Shown in pieces: positions 9,057 to 17,185 of a stretch of 64,000 nucleotides of DNA; the stretch's first letter is position 1, and each line of letters begins with the position of its first letter. The stretch is taken from positions 2,511,001 through 2,575,000 of the forward strand of contig NZ_CP152050.1 of the NCBI RefSeq assembly GCF_038632915.1, in the 5' to 3' direction. The notes below the pieces were generated by a model. The model had not been told where the DNA came from. It did not search any database and saw only the letters and a program-made list of their open reading frames with translations. This DNA comes from Paenisporosarcina sp. FSL H8-0542 (GTDB lineage: Bacteria > Bacillota > Bacilli > Bacillales_A > Planococcaceae). The position numbers and the translations under genes were made by a program.

Positions 9057-9463
9057 AACATAGAAATCCAAAAACGGTCTGATGTATTTAATAAACCCAC
9101 AACACTTGAAGCTATTTCCTCAAAATCGTCTTCTGTTTTTGCATTCTCAAAATCAAACCATATTCCTTCTTCATCAACTGATTTTGCTCCTAACCTAAAC
9201 CGATTGTTTAGATGATGAGTAGTTGCTTTGTTTGGTGGGATTTTTTCTCCCCAACTCATAGTTACACCTTCTATTGGACACGTTTCCAATTCAACTCCAA
9301 ATGAACCACCCAATCTGTTGAATTGGATAGTAATTAAATCTATAATCTTTTCATTTGTCCGTCTAAAGTGAGGAAACGAGCCTTTAAATTCTTGTTTTCT
9401 TAAAGCCGGTATCACAATTTTTTTCAAGGCATTATCCATCATTTTTCTTTGATTCGATTCCAT
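9047..9463 (-). CDS. DUF4304-domain protein
   Basis: The 138-residue soluble protein carries the DUF4304 pattern: an N-terminal KKIVIPALRKQEFKGSFPHF segment, then hydrophobic strands around IDLITIQFNRLGGSFGVE and a polar second half. Members are frequently found among polymorphic-toxin immunity genes, so an immunity role is a reasonable inference, but no toxin gene is nearby. ATG follows AGAAAGGAG. Its stop codon falls inside R1 copy 5. Confidence 0.7.
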   Translation of the reverse strand: MESNQRKMMDNALKKIVIPALRKQEFKGSFPHFRRTNEKIIDLITIQFNRLGGSFGVELETCPIEGVTMSWGEKIPPNKATTHHLNNRFRLGAKSVDEEGIWFDFENAKTEDDFEEIASSVVGLLNTSDRFWISMLLN

Positions 9464-9487
9464 TTTTTCTCCTTTCTCAGGTTAATT

Positions 9488-9579
9488 TGTTCAACTAACC
9501 TGCCCCGTTAGTTCAATAAGAAAAAAAGCTGCCTAAGCAGCCCAATGATTTTTACTAAAGCACCCGTTAGTTGAAGAAG
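9488..9579. repeat. R1 paired element, copy 6
   Basis: Full paired form. The left palindrome (loop CCTGCCCCG) and right palindrome (loop AGCACCCG) are separated by a spacer whose GCTGCC and AAGCAGC form a small hairpin. Confidence 0.85.
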
Positions 9580-9592
9580 GGTAAAGATGAAC

Positions 9593-9672
9593 AAGCATTT
9601 GTTGGTCAAAATAATAAAAGACCGTCACAGAGTAACCGGATCTGTTTTGAGGTACAAGTAAGCAATTACTAA
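9593..9672 (+). pseudogene. C-terminal gene fragment next to R1
   Basis: An open frame beginning directly after R1 copy 6 reads KDEQAFVGQNNKRPSQSNR and ICFEVQVSNY before TAA. It has no start codon and is followed by a terminator hairpin, so it looks like the 3' end of a gene whose body was lost up to the R1 boundary. Family not recognised. Confidence 0.45.
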
Positions 9673-9715
9673 AAAGAGTCCTGATTCTTTTATGAATCGG
9701 ACTCTTTATTTTTCT
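9673..9715 (+). terminator. intrinsic terminator
   Basis: AAAGAGTCCTGATTC pairs with GAATCGGACTCTTT and is followed by TATTTTTC. It belongs to the fragment at 9593-9672. Confidence 0.75.
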
Positions 9716-10041
9716 ATATGTCTAAGCATTTCCGCCGTAAAAAATGATTGCGGTTTATAATTCCTTTTCGGTTGTGTTTTAATGTTTTGTGCACCTAAAC
9801 AGAACCTGTTAGTCACAGCACAGTAATTTCTTCAACAAAAGTCCCCCTCAAGTGTTTTCATAATCACTCTGAGTTCTAATGCTAAGTAAAAGGAAATTGG
9901 CGATTTGATAAACATTGTTCGACCAAAATTGCCCTAAGCAGGTCGAATTTAGTGAGCGCTAAAAAGGTATAATTTATTGCTTAAAGTAAAAAATATAATG
10001 GATGTGATACTTGATAATAATTGGATTAGGGAAGTGAAGAA

Positions 10042-10767
10042 TTGAAGGGAAAGTATGTTTTAGTGTTATCTACAATTATTCTTGTAAGTTCCATTTTCCA
10101 TGTTGGATTTAATGTATTTGCTGATAAGGGACGTCGCCATTACGAACAAACTGGGGAAGTGGTGTGGGATATAAAAACGGAAGAAAAAATAGTAGCTCTT
10201 ACATTTGACGACGGTCCCCACCGAAAATATACTGCTGAAGTTTTAGATTTATTAGCTAATTACGATGCTAAAGCTACTTTCTTTATTATTGGAGAAAATG
10301 CAGAAAAATATCCGGAACTTGTATTAAGAGTACACAATGAAGGGCATGAAATAGCAAATCACACATATACACATCCTTTAAAAACAACAATCACAAAATT
10401 AGAGAAAGAATTAAAACAGACCAATGAAACAATATACAGTATTACGGGTTCTTACCCAAAGTTGTTTCGACCTGTTGGCGGGCAATATACAGATGACATG
10501 ATAAAGTTGGCTGTGGACAAAGGATACACAGTTGTAATGTGGTCATGGCATCAAGATACAGAGGATTGGAAAAACCCCGGTGTTAAAAAAATCGTCAATA
10601 AAGTATTGAATGTTACAAAGCAGGGCGACATCATTCTTTTCCATGATGGTGGCGGTAATCGTAAACAGACGGTGAAAGCACTTAAGGAGATTTTGCCTGA
10701 ACTTCAAAAACAAGGGTACAAATTTGTAACTATTTCTGAACTTATTGAGTATAAAAATAACGAATAA
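10042..10767 (+). CDS. secreted polysaccharide deacetylase (NodB family)
   Basis: The 241-residue product begins with a signal or anchor segment (residues 5-27) followed by a complete NodB domain. All five motifs are visible: LTFDDGPH (catalytic Asp and metal Asp), HTYTHP (metal histidines), RPVGGQY, DTEDW and ILFHDGGG. It should remove N-acetyl groups from peptidoglycan or a related glycan outside the membrane. The start is TTG with an AGGGAAGTGAAG ribosome binding region; no in-frame ATG lies closer to the signal sequence. It stands alone on the plus strand among minus-strand genes and is followed by R1 copy 7. Confidence 0.85.
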   Translation: MKGKYVLVLSTIILVSSIFHVGFNVFADKGRRHYEQTGEVVWDIKTEEKIVALTFDDGPHRKYTAEVLDLLANYDAKATFFIIGENAEKYPELVLRVHNEGHEIANHTYTHPLKTTITKLEKELKQTNETIYSITGSYPKLFRPVGGQYTDDMIKLAVDKGYTVVMWSWHQDTEDWKNPGVKKIVNKVLNVTKQGDIILFHDGGGNRKQTVKALKEILPELQKQGYKFVTISELIEYKNNE

Positions 10768-10840
10768 AAGTGGTTGAAGCAGAAGGTTTTCCATAATTTC
10801 CACGTTATTAGGGTTATATAGGTAACCTTCCGATTTTCCC

Positions 10841-10934
10841 CTTATTCAACTAACCTGCCCCTTTAGTTCAATAAGAAAAAAGCTGCCTAAGCAGCCCGGT
10901 GATCTTCAACTAAAGCACCCGTTAGTTGAATAAG
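10841..10934. repeat. R1 paired element, copy 7
   Basis: Full paired form with outer arms CTTATTCAACTAA and TTAGTTGAATAAG and a GCTGCC/GCAGC spacer hairpin. It lies between convergent genes, two bases from the stop of the colicin-immunity-like gene. Confidence 0.85.
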
Positions 10935-10936
10935 CT

Positions 10937-11218
10937 CTAACGACTATTTAACAGGTTATTTAATTTAATTAATGCTTCATTTATTTCTTTTCTTAGTTGT
11001 TGTTCTGATATTTCGAATGGAGTCTCTTGTCCAGGAAGACACTCATGCCAGTAACAATCTGCTGATTCAAATACCCCATTCAGAATTTCAAATAAGGGTT
11101 TGCCCATTATATCATCCGATCCTTTAAACACTTTAAAATATTGTGTTTGAAATTCATCTGCTGACATCTTCTCTTCTAAAAAATCCACCATCAATTTTTT
11201 GTATTTGTTTACGTCCAT
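10937..11218 (-). CDS. colicin-immunity-like small protein
   Basis: The 93-residue acidic, helical protein (MDVNKYKKLMVDFLEEKMSA at the N-terminus, then FQTQYFKVFK and ILNGVFESADCYW) resembles the bacterial self-protective colicin-like immunity family. ATG at 11218 is preferred because GAGGGG precedes it; the longer form would start inside that site. No toxin gene is adjacent. Repeats R1-7 and R1-8 flank it, so gene and repeats form a cassette-like unit. Confidence 0.55.
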   Translation of the reverse strand: MDVNKYKKLMVDFLEEKMSADEFQTQYFKVFKGSDDIMGKPLFEILNGVFESADCYWHECLPGQETPFEISEQQLRKEINEALIKLNNLLNSR

Positions 11219-11283
11219 TTTTCCCCTCACAATAAGTAACTTTTAATTTTCTTCTCTCTACTGCTTTACTTGCTTTATTATTG

Positions 11284-11361
11284 TACTAAACTGCCCCTTT
11301 AGTTCAATAAGAAAAAAGGTTCACTCCTTATTGAAGTAAAGCACTTCGTTAGTTGAATAAG
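11284..11361. repeat. R1 paired element, copy 8
   Basis: Paired form with spacer GGTTCACTC. It ends just before the stop of the SMI1/KNR4 gene and separates two immunity-type genes. Confidence 0.8.
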
Positions 11362-11363
11362 AT

Positions 11364-11801
11364 TTATTCGTCCTCAAAGTCATCCTCGGCCTCTTCTTCT
11401 GATATTAAAATAATAAATTCTTTCAAATTAAGGGCATATTCTTCAAGTTCTACATCTTCGTGATACCAAATATAAATCTCATTCTCCATTCTTCCGTTAT
11501 TTACTTTAAAACATAATTTATCTCCCGAACCATCTTCACCGATTGAAATAAGGTCTTTCGACATATCTTCTTCTCTGACTTCGTTGTTTTGTCTAACAAC
11601 ATCATCCCAAGTCTTTCTTGAATTTCTATGGTCTTTGATAGGATAAAGTGTCCATTCACCTATTTCTGCATTATTGATTAACTTGAAAAGTTCCTTATAT
11701 TGTTCTGGGAAGACTGCATCTAACTTATTTTCTGTTGCCTTTATGTCTGATTCATCAACGCCTATTTTCCTTGTATGTATTAGTCCTATTACATCTTTCA
11801 T
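11364..11801 (-). CDS. SMI1/KNR4 family protein
   Basis: The 145-residue protein shows the SMI1/KNR4 fold signature: an N-terminal helix with ATENKLDAVFPEQYKELF, a central YPIKDHR region, SIGEDGSGDKLCFKV, and a very acidic tail (EEEAEDDFEDE). In bacteria this superfamily supplies immunity proteins against contact-dependent and other polymorphic toxins. The ATG has GGGAGG at proper spacing. No cognate toxin is visible. It is flanked on both sides by paired R1 elements. Confidence 0.8.
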   Translation of the reverse strand: MKDVIGLIHTRKIGVDESDIKATENKLDAVFPEQYKELFKLINNAEIGEWTLYPIKDHRNSRKTWDDVVRQNNEVREEDMSKDLISIGEDGSGDKLCFKVNNGRMENEIYIWYHEDVELEEYALNLKEFIILISEEEAEDDFEDE

Positions 11802-11857
11802 TAAATAACCTCCCTGTTAGTTTTATGAAATATCCAAATTTTATAATGCATGTCCTT

Positions 11858-11943
11858 GTTCAACTAACCTGTCCCGTTAGTTCTATAAAAAAAAGGGCTG
11901 TTTAAACAGCCCGATGAACTTTAACTAATGCACCCGTTACTTT
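11858..11943. repeat. R1 paired element, copy 9
   Basis: Paired form with spacer hairpin GGGCTGTTTAAACAGCCC. The right palindrome is partly degraded. Confidence 0.75.
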
Positions 11944-11947
11944 AAAA

Positions 11948-12151
11948 TCACTTTCCAAGATTTTGAGGATTCTCAACATATAAGCCTAACACATACCCAC
12001 AATTCGAGCAGTAAAATGAGGAAACCTATTGCAACAGCTGTGCCGTCTTCTGATTATTAAAAATACCACCTATTTAGAATTCGTTGATCCAGCCATTAGT
12101 TACCGAAAAAATCTGTTGTGTATCTCTATTACGAATTTTGTACATGGTCAT
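11948..12151 (-). pseudogene. zinc-ribbon protein remnant, two in-frame stops
   Basis: One minus-strand frame starting at ATG reads MTMYKIRNRDTQQIFSVTN, continues through TAA to IGGIFNNQKTAQLLQ, through TAG to SSFYCSNCGYVLGLYVEN and ends PQNLGK. The same frame is protein-like throughout, so it is a gene disabled by two nonsense codons. The CxxC pair suggests a zinc ribbon. Confidence 0.55.
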
Positions 12152-12305
12152 AAAAATAATCCATCCTTTCTCTCTCTCAATAGATGTTTCCATAACTTAT
12201 CTAATAGTTTTGACTATATAATATTCCTTTTAATTAATACGAGAATGTCTCATAATAGGATTTAGGGACTATTTAGAAGGAGATAATAAAAAGGAGATTG
12301 TGCCT

Positions 12306-12452
12306 ATGAATCTATTTAGTTACGAACTAACAAGATTAGTTGATGATTATTTCAAGTGTGACTGTCCTAAACTGAAGTCTCAGATACGGGAAGATATTCA
12401 ATTGTTAACTGATGCTTTTATACAAACCGAAGAAAACAAACAACTTATATAA
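12306..12452 (+). CDS. 48-residue protein, unknown
   Basis: ATG is preceded by AAGGAG with about 8 nt spacing. The predicted peptide (MNLFSYELTRLVDDYFKCDC, then PKLKSQIREDIQLLTDAFIQ) is compact and helical with a CDC pair. I do not recognise it. Its last few bases overlap the antisense fragment at 12445-12622, so one of the two is probably not functional. Confidence 0.4.
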   Translation: MNLFSYELTRLVDDYFKCDCPKLKSQIREDIQLLTDAFIQTEENKQLI

Positions 12453-12622
12453 TAATCCAGTTTGCCTCACACTTCCTTTTATGATGACAGTAAGCATTAT
12501 GGTGAGGGCAAACCTCCCATGTAGAATTATAAGGTTTTGTATAAAAACCTAAATTATCGAATCGTATTACGCTTACTTCCTTTTCCCCAAGAATTTTAGG
12601 TCCTATTTCAACATTTCCTTGT
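12445..12622 (-). pseudogene. Cys/His-rich gene fragment fused to R1
   Basis: An open minus-strand frame reads NVEIGPKILGEKEVSVIRFD, NLGFYTKPYNSTWEV and CPHHNAYCHHKRKCEANW before TAA. The cysteine/histidine cluster suggests a metal site. There is no start codon: upstream the frame passes straight into R1 copy 10, so the 5' part was removed exactly at the repeat. Confidence 0.5.
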
Positions 12623-12652
12623 TCAACTAACCTGCCCCGTTAGTTCAATAAG
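12619..12652. repeat. R1 element, copy 10
   Basis: Single form with loop CCTGCCCCG. It borders the truncated Cys/His-rich fragment. Confidence 0.8.
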
Positions 12653-12790
12653 CGTTAATCCTGCTCGGATCAACACAACTTTATTTCAAAACTACAACTC
12701 AGCAGTGCTATCTTTATTCAAATATAATCATTTTTGACGAAAATGTCCGGATATTAATGTTTGAATTTTCAATCTTAAAAGGGGTTAATT

Positions 12791-13015
12791 ATGAAGTATA
12801 TTGCACATATACGTGAAAAAGATGGAGACATACAAACAGTTCAAGAACATTTAAATGCTGTTCAAAAATTATGTGAGAAATATTGGGAAAAAATACAGAT
12901 AAATTCAAAGAATATATTCGAGAAGCAATTGCGAATCCAGGAAATCCGCATCGAAAAGGGTCTATTGATCATTTAACTGCTGGCGGTAAATTACTTTATG
13001 ACCAATCCCATAACT
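12791..13015 (+). pseudogene. Cas3-type HD nuclease remnant
   Basis: The plus strand starts with a ribosome binding site and ATG and reads MKYIAHIREKDGDIQTVQEH LNAVQKLCEKY, then in another frame DKFKEYIREAIANPGNP and SIDHLTAGGKLLYDQ. The first part matches the N-terminus and the second the DH-S/TAGGKLLY region of type I CRISPR Cas3 HD domains. The segment in between, which holds the first HD motif, is deleted, and the rest of the helicase is absent. No other cas gene or CRISPR array is in the window, so this is a relic of a lost type I system. Confidence 0.7.
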
Positions 13016-13127
13016 CCTGTCTGTAATGTTTCTTACAGAGCTGTATTTAGAGAGGAACTACAGACTGTGACAGGCTGAGCTAAAAATAGACAAAAAAAGA
13101 GCCCAGCATCAGCACAGCTCCAATTTC

Positions 13128-13583
13128 CTACTTTATGTTGTTACCATCCTCATCCACCTGATTTGTACCTCCACCATAATGCCATCCATTGGACTCCACA
13201 AACTCAATGAATTTATCAAGGAAATCATCTAGGTCAATATCTCCATTATCAGCAAATACACAGCCATCAATCTCTATACCTAACTGTTTTTTCTTTTCTA
13301 AACTGTAACTATCATCCTTTATATCCTGCTCTATCCTTTTTAATTTTTTTTCATAATTGGCTTTATCAATATATCCCTCATCCAATAGCTCCTCAAGTTT
13401 TTCCATTCTTTCCTGATGGTTAATAGGTATATTTTCAACCTCTATGCCATGCCTCTTATATATATTATCCCTCTTAGCTTTACAATCTCTATAGGTCATC
13501 TTATAATCTTGATACTCTTTAATGTATTTCTCAAGTTCTTCATCTTCCAGTAGCAAGTCAAACTGTTCATCAGTTAAAGCCAT
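13128..13583 (-). CDS. hypothetical acidic coiled-coil protein
   Basis: The 151-residue protein is very rich in Glu, Asp and Lys, with predicted coiled coils at about residues 8-40 and 50-95. The C-terminal part (GCVFADNGDIDLDDFLDKF, then FVESNGWHYGGGTNQV) resembles the tail of YggL/DUF469-type proteins, although that match is weak. ATG follows GGAGGG. It probably forms a two-gene unit with the small gene upstream. Confidence 0.55.
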   Translation of the reverse strand: MALTDEQFDLLLEDEELEKYIKEYQDYKMTYRDCKAKRDNIYKRHGIEVENIPINHQERMEKLEELLDEGYIDKANYEKKLKRIEQDIKDDSYSLEKKKQLGIEIDGCVFADNGDIDLDDFLDKFIEFVESNGWHYGGGTNQVDEDGNNIK

Positions 13584-13609
13584 CTTTTACCCTCCATTTT
13601 GTTATCCTT

Positions 13610-13801
13610 CTAAAAATATACAATGATATTAATTATTTGTAAATGTATTCCAGTATACTGTAATTCTAAAAAGTTGAAAAAAGGAGAGCCAGCATATAAC
13701 CTCAGCTCTCCCAACTGTTTACTTACTGTTACACTGTACATCCTTTCCAAGACCTCAGGCTGACATTCTACCATGTACATAGCAATCTCATAAGCCTCCA
13801 T
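13610..13801 (-). CDS. small hypothetical protein, possibly truncated
   Basis: ATG at 13801 has GGGAGA at good spacing and gives a 63-residue product beginning MEAYEIAMYMVECQPEVLER. The frame is open further upstream to a TTG but without a ribosome binding site. The C-terminal third (IHLQIINIIVYF) looks unlike the rest and may be out-of-frame extension after a deletion. No family recognised. Confidence 0.4.
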   Translation of the reverse strand: MEAYEIAMYMVECQPEVLERMYSVTVSKQLGELRLYAGSPFFNFLELQYTGIHLQIINIIVYF

Positions 13802-13964
13802 AGTTTCTCTCCCTGCATTAGCACTCTTACTCCTAAAACAACGGTTAACGAGTTCATACAAGAGCAGATCTTACTCCAAATATCCTTTTCTTCCATGTTA
13901 TTCTTATCTTTATAAGCAACAAAATAAAGCCTAATGCAATCGTTATGGTCGTGGATTCACAAAT

Positions 13965-14117
13965 AAGGTAAAGAATTGCTAGATAAAATTGAGGCAGTTG
14001 AATTAGGGTTAGAAAATTGTACCTGAAAAAGAAGAATTGAGTGAAGAAGCGAAAAAAGAACTCGAAATATTACAAGAAAAATTAGGAATTAAGGAAGTAG
14101 CTGCTACCACTCATTAA
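13965..14117 (+). pseudogene. frameshifted helical gene fragment
   Basis: KELLDKIEAVELGLEN in one frame continues after a one-base shift as VPEKEELSEEAKKELEILQE and KLGIKEVAATTH before TAA. There is no start codon. A terminator hairpin follows directly. Family not recognised. Confidence 0.45.
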
Positions 14118-14141
14118 AATTTCCAATCAATTTTAAAACAG

Positions 14142-14176
14142 GCGAGTAAGAGGAAATTTTCTTCTACTCGCTTTTT
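14142..14176 (+). terminator. intrinsic terminator
   Basis: GCGAGTAAGAG pairs with CTTCTACTCGC around GAAATTTT and is followed by TTTTT. Confidence 0.75.
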
Positions 14177-14504
14177 ATTATGCGGTAGCTTTGAAGTTTT
14201 AGTTTTTCTTGAGTAAGAATTTGAGTTGCTAAAAAGTAGATTGCAGTATGTTATTTTATAAAAAAATCGAACTGAAGAAGTAATTCACAGTGTTATATAT
14301 TCATCAGTTCGATTTTTGATTAGAATATCTTTAAAAGTATATCCAATATGAATACGTTCATTCACGATTAATTAAGGATTGACTACTGTCTAAGTTTACT
14401 TTACAAAAGTTTAAAAATTCTAATAAATAAAAAGGAATTTAGAAAATATTGTAGAATATAACAAATGTAACACAATAATGGTAAAAAAATGGAGGCTGGA
14501 AATT

Positions 14505-14657
14505 ATGAAAAAGAAAAAGAGATTATTGTCAGTAGCTACAGGATTTCTATTACTATTGAGTTTATCTTTTGCTACGGGAGCAAGTGCCATGGACGATCAC
14601 GAAGGTAATGGTCCTAAGCCTATCTGTACTAATAATGGACATTGCTACTATCCGTGA
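14505..14657 (+). CDS. 50-residue secreted peptide with two cysteines
   Basis: ATG with GGAGG at 8 nt opens a short gene encoding a textbook Sec signal peptide: basic MKKKKR, hydrophobic core FLLLLSLSFA, cleavage site ASA near residue 28. The mature part would be about 22 residues, ending GPKPICTNNGHCYYP with two cysteines five residues apart that could form a disulfide. A UUCG-loop terminator follows 20 bp after the stop. Size and layout fit a secreted signalling peptide or small bacteriocin; no maturation gene is adjacent, although an ABC exporter lies 1-3.5 kb away. Function is unknown. Confidence 0.65.
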   Translation: MKKKKRLLSVATGFLLLLSLSFATGASAMDDHEGNGPKPICTNNGHCYYP

Positions 14658-14677
14658 ATACTTATTATGTGAACTAA

Positions 14678-14705
14678 AGCATCTCTTCGGAGGTGCTTTT
14701 TATTT
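14678..14705 (+). terminator. intrinsic terminator with UUCG loop
   Basis: AGCATCTC, TTCG, GAGGTGCT, then TTTTATTTTC. It ends the secreted-peptide transcript. Confidence 0.85.
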
Positions 14706-14880
14706 TCTTGAAAAAGAAATTGAAGCATTTAGGCGCTCACAAATTGTGGGTGCTTTTTCTAGCTCATTAAGGTCGGTGGTCATTCTTGCAATACTCTAAG
14801 TTAAATTCGAGAAATGGAGAGTGATCTATTATCTTCGAGCTATCGGTTAAATAGTAAATATGATTGTGGAGGGTTGAAGG

Positions 14881-14976
14881 ATGGCGAATGAATTCAAAAC
14901 AATATCAATTGAAATAATTGGCTTAAACAAACCACCAACAATTAAATTAGATGGCGTCAATGTAACCTTTGAATAA
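14881..14976 (+). CDS. 31-residue ORF, possible small or truncated protein
   Basis: ATG with GGAGGG upstream encodes MANEFKTISIEIIGLNKPPT followed by a hydrophilic end. The stop codon lies at the boundary with repeat R2, so the repeat may have cut a longer gene. Confidence 0.35.
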   Translation: MANEFKTISIEIIGLNKPPTIKLDGVNVTFE

Positions 14977-15085
14977 ATAAACCTCGTATTTTGAACAAAG
15001 TTTGATCAAAATACAAGGTTTTACCTGTTTATTGCTATTCACTTTTATAAAAATATTTGATGATTTCGGAAATCGAATCTTCAAC
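14976..15085 (+). repeat. dispersed repeat R2, copy 2
   Basis: Lacks the first third of the unit but keeps the CCTCGTATTTTGA inverted arms and the conserved tail. It joins R1 copy 11. Confidence 0.8.
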
Positions 15086-15109
15086 TAAAGCACCCGTTAG
15101 TTGAACAAG
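15079..15109. repeat. R1 element, copy 11
   Basis: Single form: TTCAACTAA, AGCACCCG, TTAGTTGAA. Joined to R2. Confidence 0.8.
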
Positions 15110-15270
15110 AAATATTCATTTTTCAACTCTAACTAAAGTTTTTCGGGGATTTCAATCTGGTCAATATCAAAGTTGTTTGAGGAATTGAATAGGAAGAAAT
15201 TAGAGATGGTGTGAGCCTTCTCTTTTTTGGTGCAAATAAACAAGCCCTTCCACAAATCAGTGGTTGGACT

Positions 15271-15475
15271 TTACATATTTATATACATCTCAAGCAGTTC
15301 CTCGACACGATTACGCAACCTGACATTCAGATACCTTCGATGCTGCTCGTATCCTCCATAATAGAAAGCGTATTCCGTACATGCGTCGTCATTTATGATT
15401 ATTATGAATTTTTTATTCGTAATTGAACTCTTTGATTTTAACAATAACGCAGAAGAAAAAGCCTTCTCAAATTTT
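15271..15475 (-). pseudogene. possible coding remnant
   Basis: An open minus-strand frame without a start contains FIIIINDDACTEYAFYYGGY followed by RRYLNVRLRNRVEELLEMY. The composition is protein-like, but I cannot assign a family. The rest of the 15.1-15.6 kb gap shows nothing else. Confidence 0.3.
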
Positions 15476-15543
15476 TTTTATAAACCTCATTTACTTTTGG
15501 TACGGTTCACCGTTTCACTCGAGATGCGAATTTTTATCTCAAA

Positions 15544-15578
15544 GAAAAGAACAACCTATTTGGATGGTTGTTCTTTTC
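15544..15578. terminator. bidirectional terminator hairpin
   Basis: AAAAGAACAACC and GGTTGTTCTTTT pair around TATTTGGAT. Positioned to end the ABC operon on the minus strand. Confidence 0.75.
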
Positions 15579-15592
15579 GCATATTATGAAGT

Positions 15593-17185
15593 TCAATTAT
15601 ACGCTTTCACTTGACGCACTCGTCCAATTACAGATAACAATAACAAAATCAATGTGACTAGTAGATAATATCGATAGTAACCTCTGTCAAGGGATTGTTG
15701 TGTAGTACCTATAAAGTCCATAATACCCCATTTGTTTAGGGGACCCAGATACCACATTAACATAAATACCACTTGGAATAGCTTTCCATTCCCCGACCAT
15801 ACACCTAAAGCTATAGCCAGCGTTGGAATAAACAATCCGCCTACTGCCATGGTCGTTAAGCTTTCCCACTCACCTGCGACAAGAAAATGAATCATAGCCC
15901 CACTGCCTGTCAAATAAGCAACGATAATTCCAGACATCCACAATACAATAAATTGATTTCGAACAGGATGCATGGCAGTGAAAATCAATTGATGGGTACG
16001 ATGATACGTTTCATTCGTGCCCATTGACGACCAAATCAGAATTGGCCAAACCCAGGTAAAGGGTAAAACAAACTTTATTACGTCATCTATTGCCAACAAT
16101 AAACCTAGAACGATTAAAACTAATGCGATCAAGTACCACCAAAAATGTAAGCCTTTGAGCATGAGACGCAGTTCCATGGCTAATGTCTTGATATAGCTGG
16201 ATTGCCCTTGTGTATGATTATAAGGAGTTAACTTTATTTGAATGTCATTCCTAAGCACAGGCTTAATGTGTAGCTCAGCTTTTCTAAATTCTTTGTGTTT
16301 ACCTTTTATATTTATTTTGGATGAACGTGTTAGATCAAACCGATGAAAGAAGATTGAAGCCACTACTACAATCACTACCGCCACGGCTAACCAAATATAA
16401 CGTTCTAAAAACATCTGTAAAGTCCAGTTTACACCGTTCCAGTTGTATGTTAATAAATCTTCCTTCAACGGACTTATACCAGAGATATGGCCCCCATCGT
16501 TATGAGGAAGCCTCGCATTCGCCTCGCTCGACAGCCTATTAAGGATCGGAGAAAGGCCGAGCATATCCTGGCTTGAATGAATCGCCGTTGTAGAAAATTT
16601 AAGAGAAACGCCCCATAAAATAAAATAAATAAAATTGCCAATTCCCTTACGTAACAATGGTACAGATTCAAAAAGTATGGCAATTGAAGCCACCAAAGCC
16701 ATAGTCGGCAATGTAGAGTAAAGAAATGGAAACAATAGATTCACCAAATCAATCGTATAAGCTTCCCCTCTAATCAGTTGCATGGCAATAGCAGATACAA
16801 TTAATACAGCAACATAAGTCATCAAGAGAGCTAAGTTACTCCACATTTTGCCCATGGTGTATATCCATCGGGTAATTGGAGTCGTTGCTATTATTTGTCC
16901 CACCCCAGTTTGCATATCTCGCTCAATCGCATTATTCACGAGAAAAAACGCTGGTAGGCTTAACAGCATTGAGGCTAATACAGCTATTGCACTGCCGACC
17001 CAAGCGGAATTATATATGCCTCGTATACCGTGTAGCGATAAAGTTAAATAATTGTCATTACTTGAAGGAATGTACTTAAACACAATAAAAATCGATACTA
17101 GTACTGTAATCAAAAAGCTGTATCTACGGACCCTTTCTAAATAATCAGCTTTCATCATATGAAATAGTATACGAAGCGATGTCAT
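15593..17185 (-). CDS. ABC-2-type transporter permease
   Basis: The 530-residue product has about twelve hydrophobic segments in two halves, with a central soluble stretch around residues 285-330. It begins MTSLRILFHMMKADYLERVR, typical of large ABC-2 permeases that export lipids, peptides or antibiotics. Its ATG overlaps the stop of the upstream ATPase gene (ATGA), so the two are translationally coupled. Substrate unknown; no transport-linked biosynthesis gene is next to it. Confidence 0.8.
   Translation of the reverse strand: MTSLRILFHMMKADYLERVRRYSFLITVLVSIFIVFKYIPSSNDNYLTLSLHGIRGIYNSAWVGSAIAVLASMLLSLPAFFLVNNAIERDMQTGVGQIIATTPITRWIYTMGKMWSNLALLMTYVAVLIVSAIAMQLIRGEAYTIDLVNLLFPFLYSTLPTMALVASIAILFESVPLLRKGIGNFIYFILWGVSLKFSTTAIHSSQDMLGLSPILNRLSSEANARLPHNDGGHISGISPLKEDLLTYNWNGVNWTLQMFLERYIWLAVAVVIVVVASIFFHRFDLTRSSKINIKGKHKEFRKAELHIKPVLRNDIQIKLTPYNHTQGQSSYIKTLAMELRLMLKGLHFWWYLIALVLIVLGLLLAIDDVIKFVLPFTWVWPILIWSSMGTNETYHRTHQLIFTAMHPVRNQFIVLWMSGIIVAYLTGSGAMIHFLVAGEWESLTTMAVGGLFIPTLAIALGVWSGNGKLFQVVFMLMWYLGPLNKWGIMDFIGTTQQSLDRGYYRYYLLVTLILLLLSVIGRVRQVKAYN

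Noticed and set aside
9488-11943. R1 as true integron attC sites
   Set aside because: The general shape is similar, but the attC consensus is not met and no integron integrase is in the window; kept only as an analogy.
12029-12265. 78-residue plus-strand frame
   Set aside because: No ribosome binding site; the minus strand holds a clear zinc-ribbon pseudogene instead.
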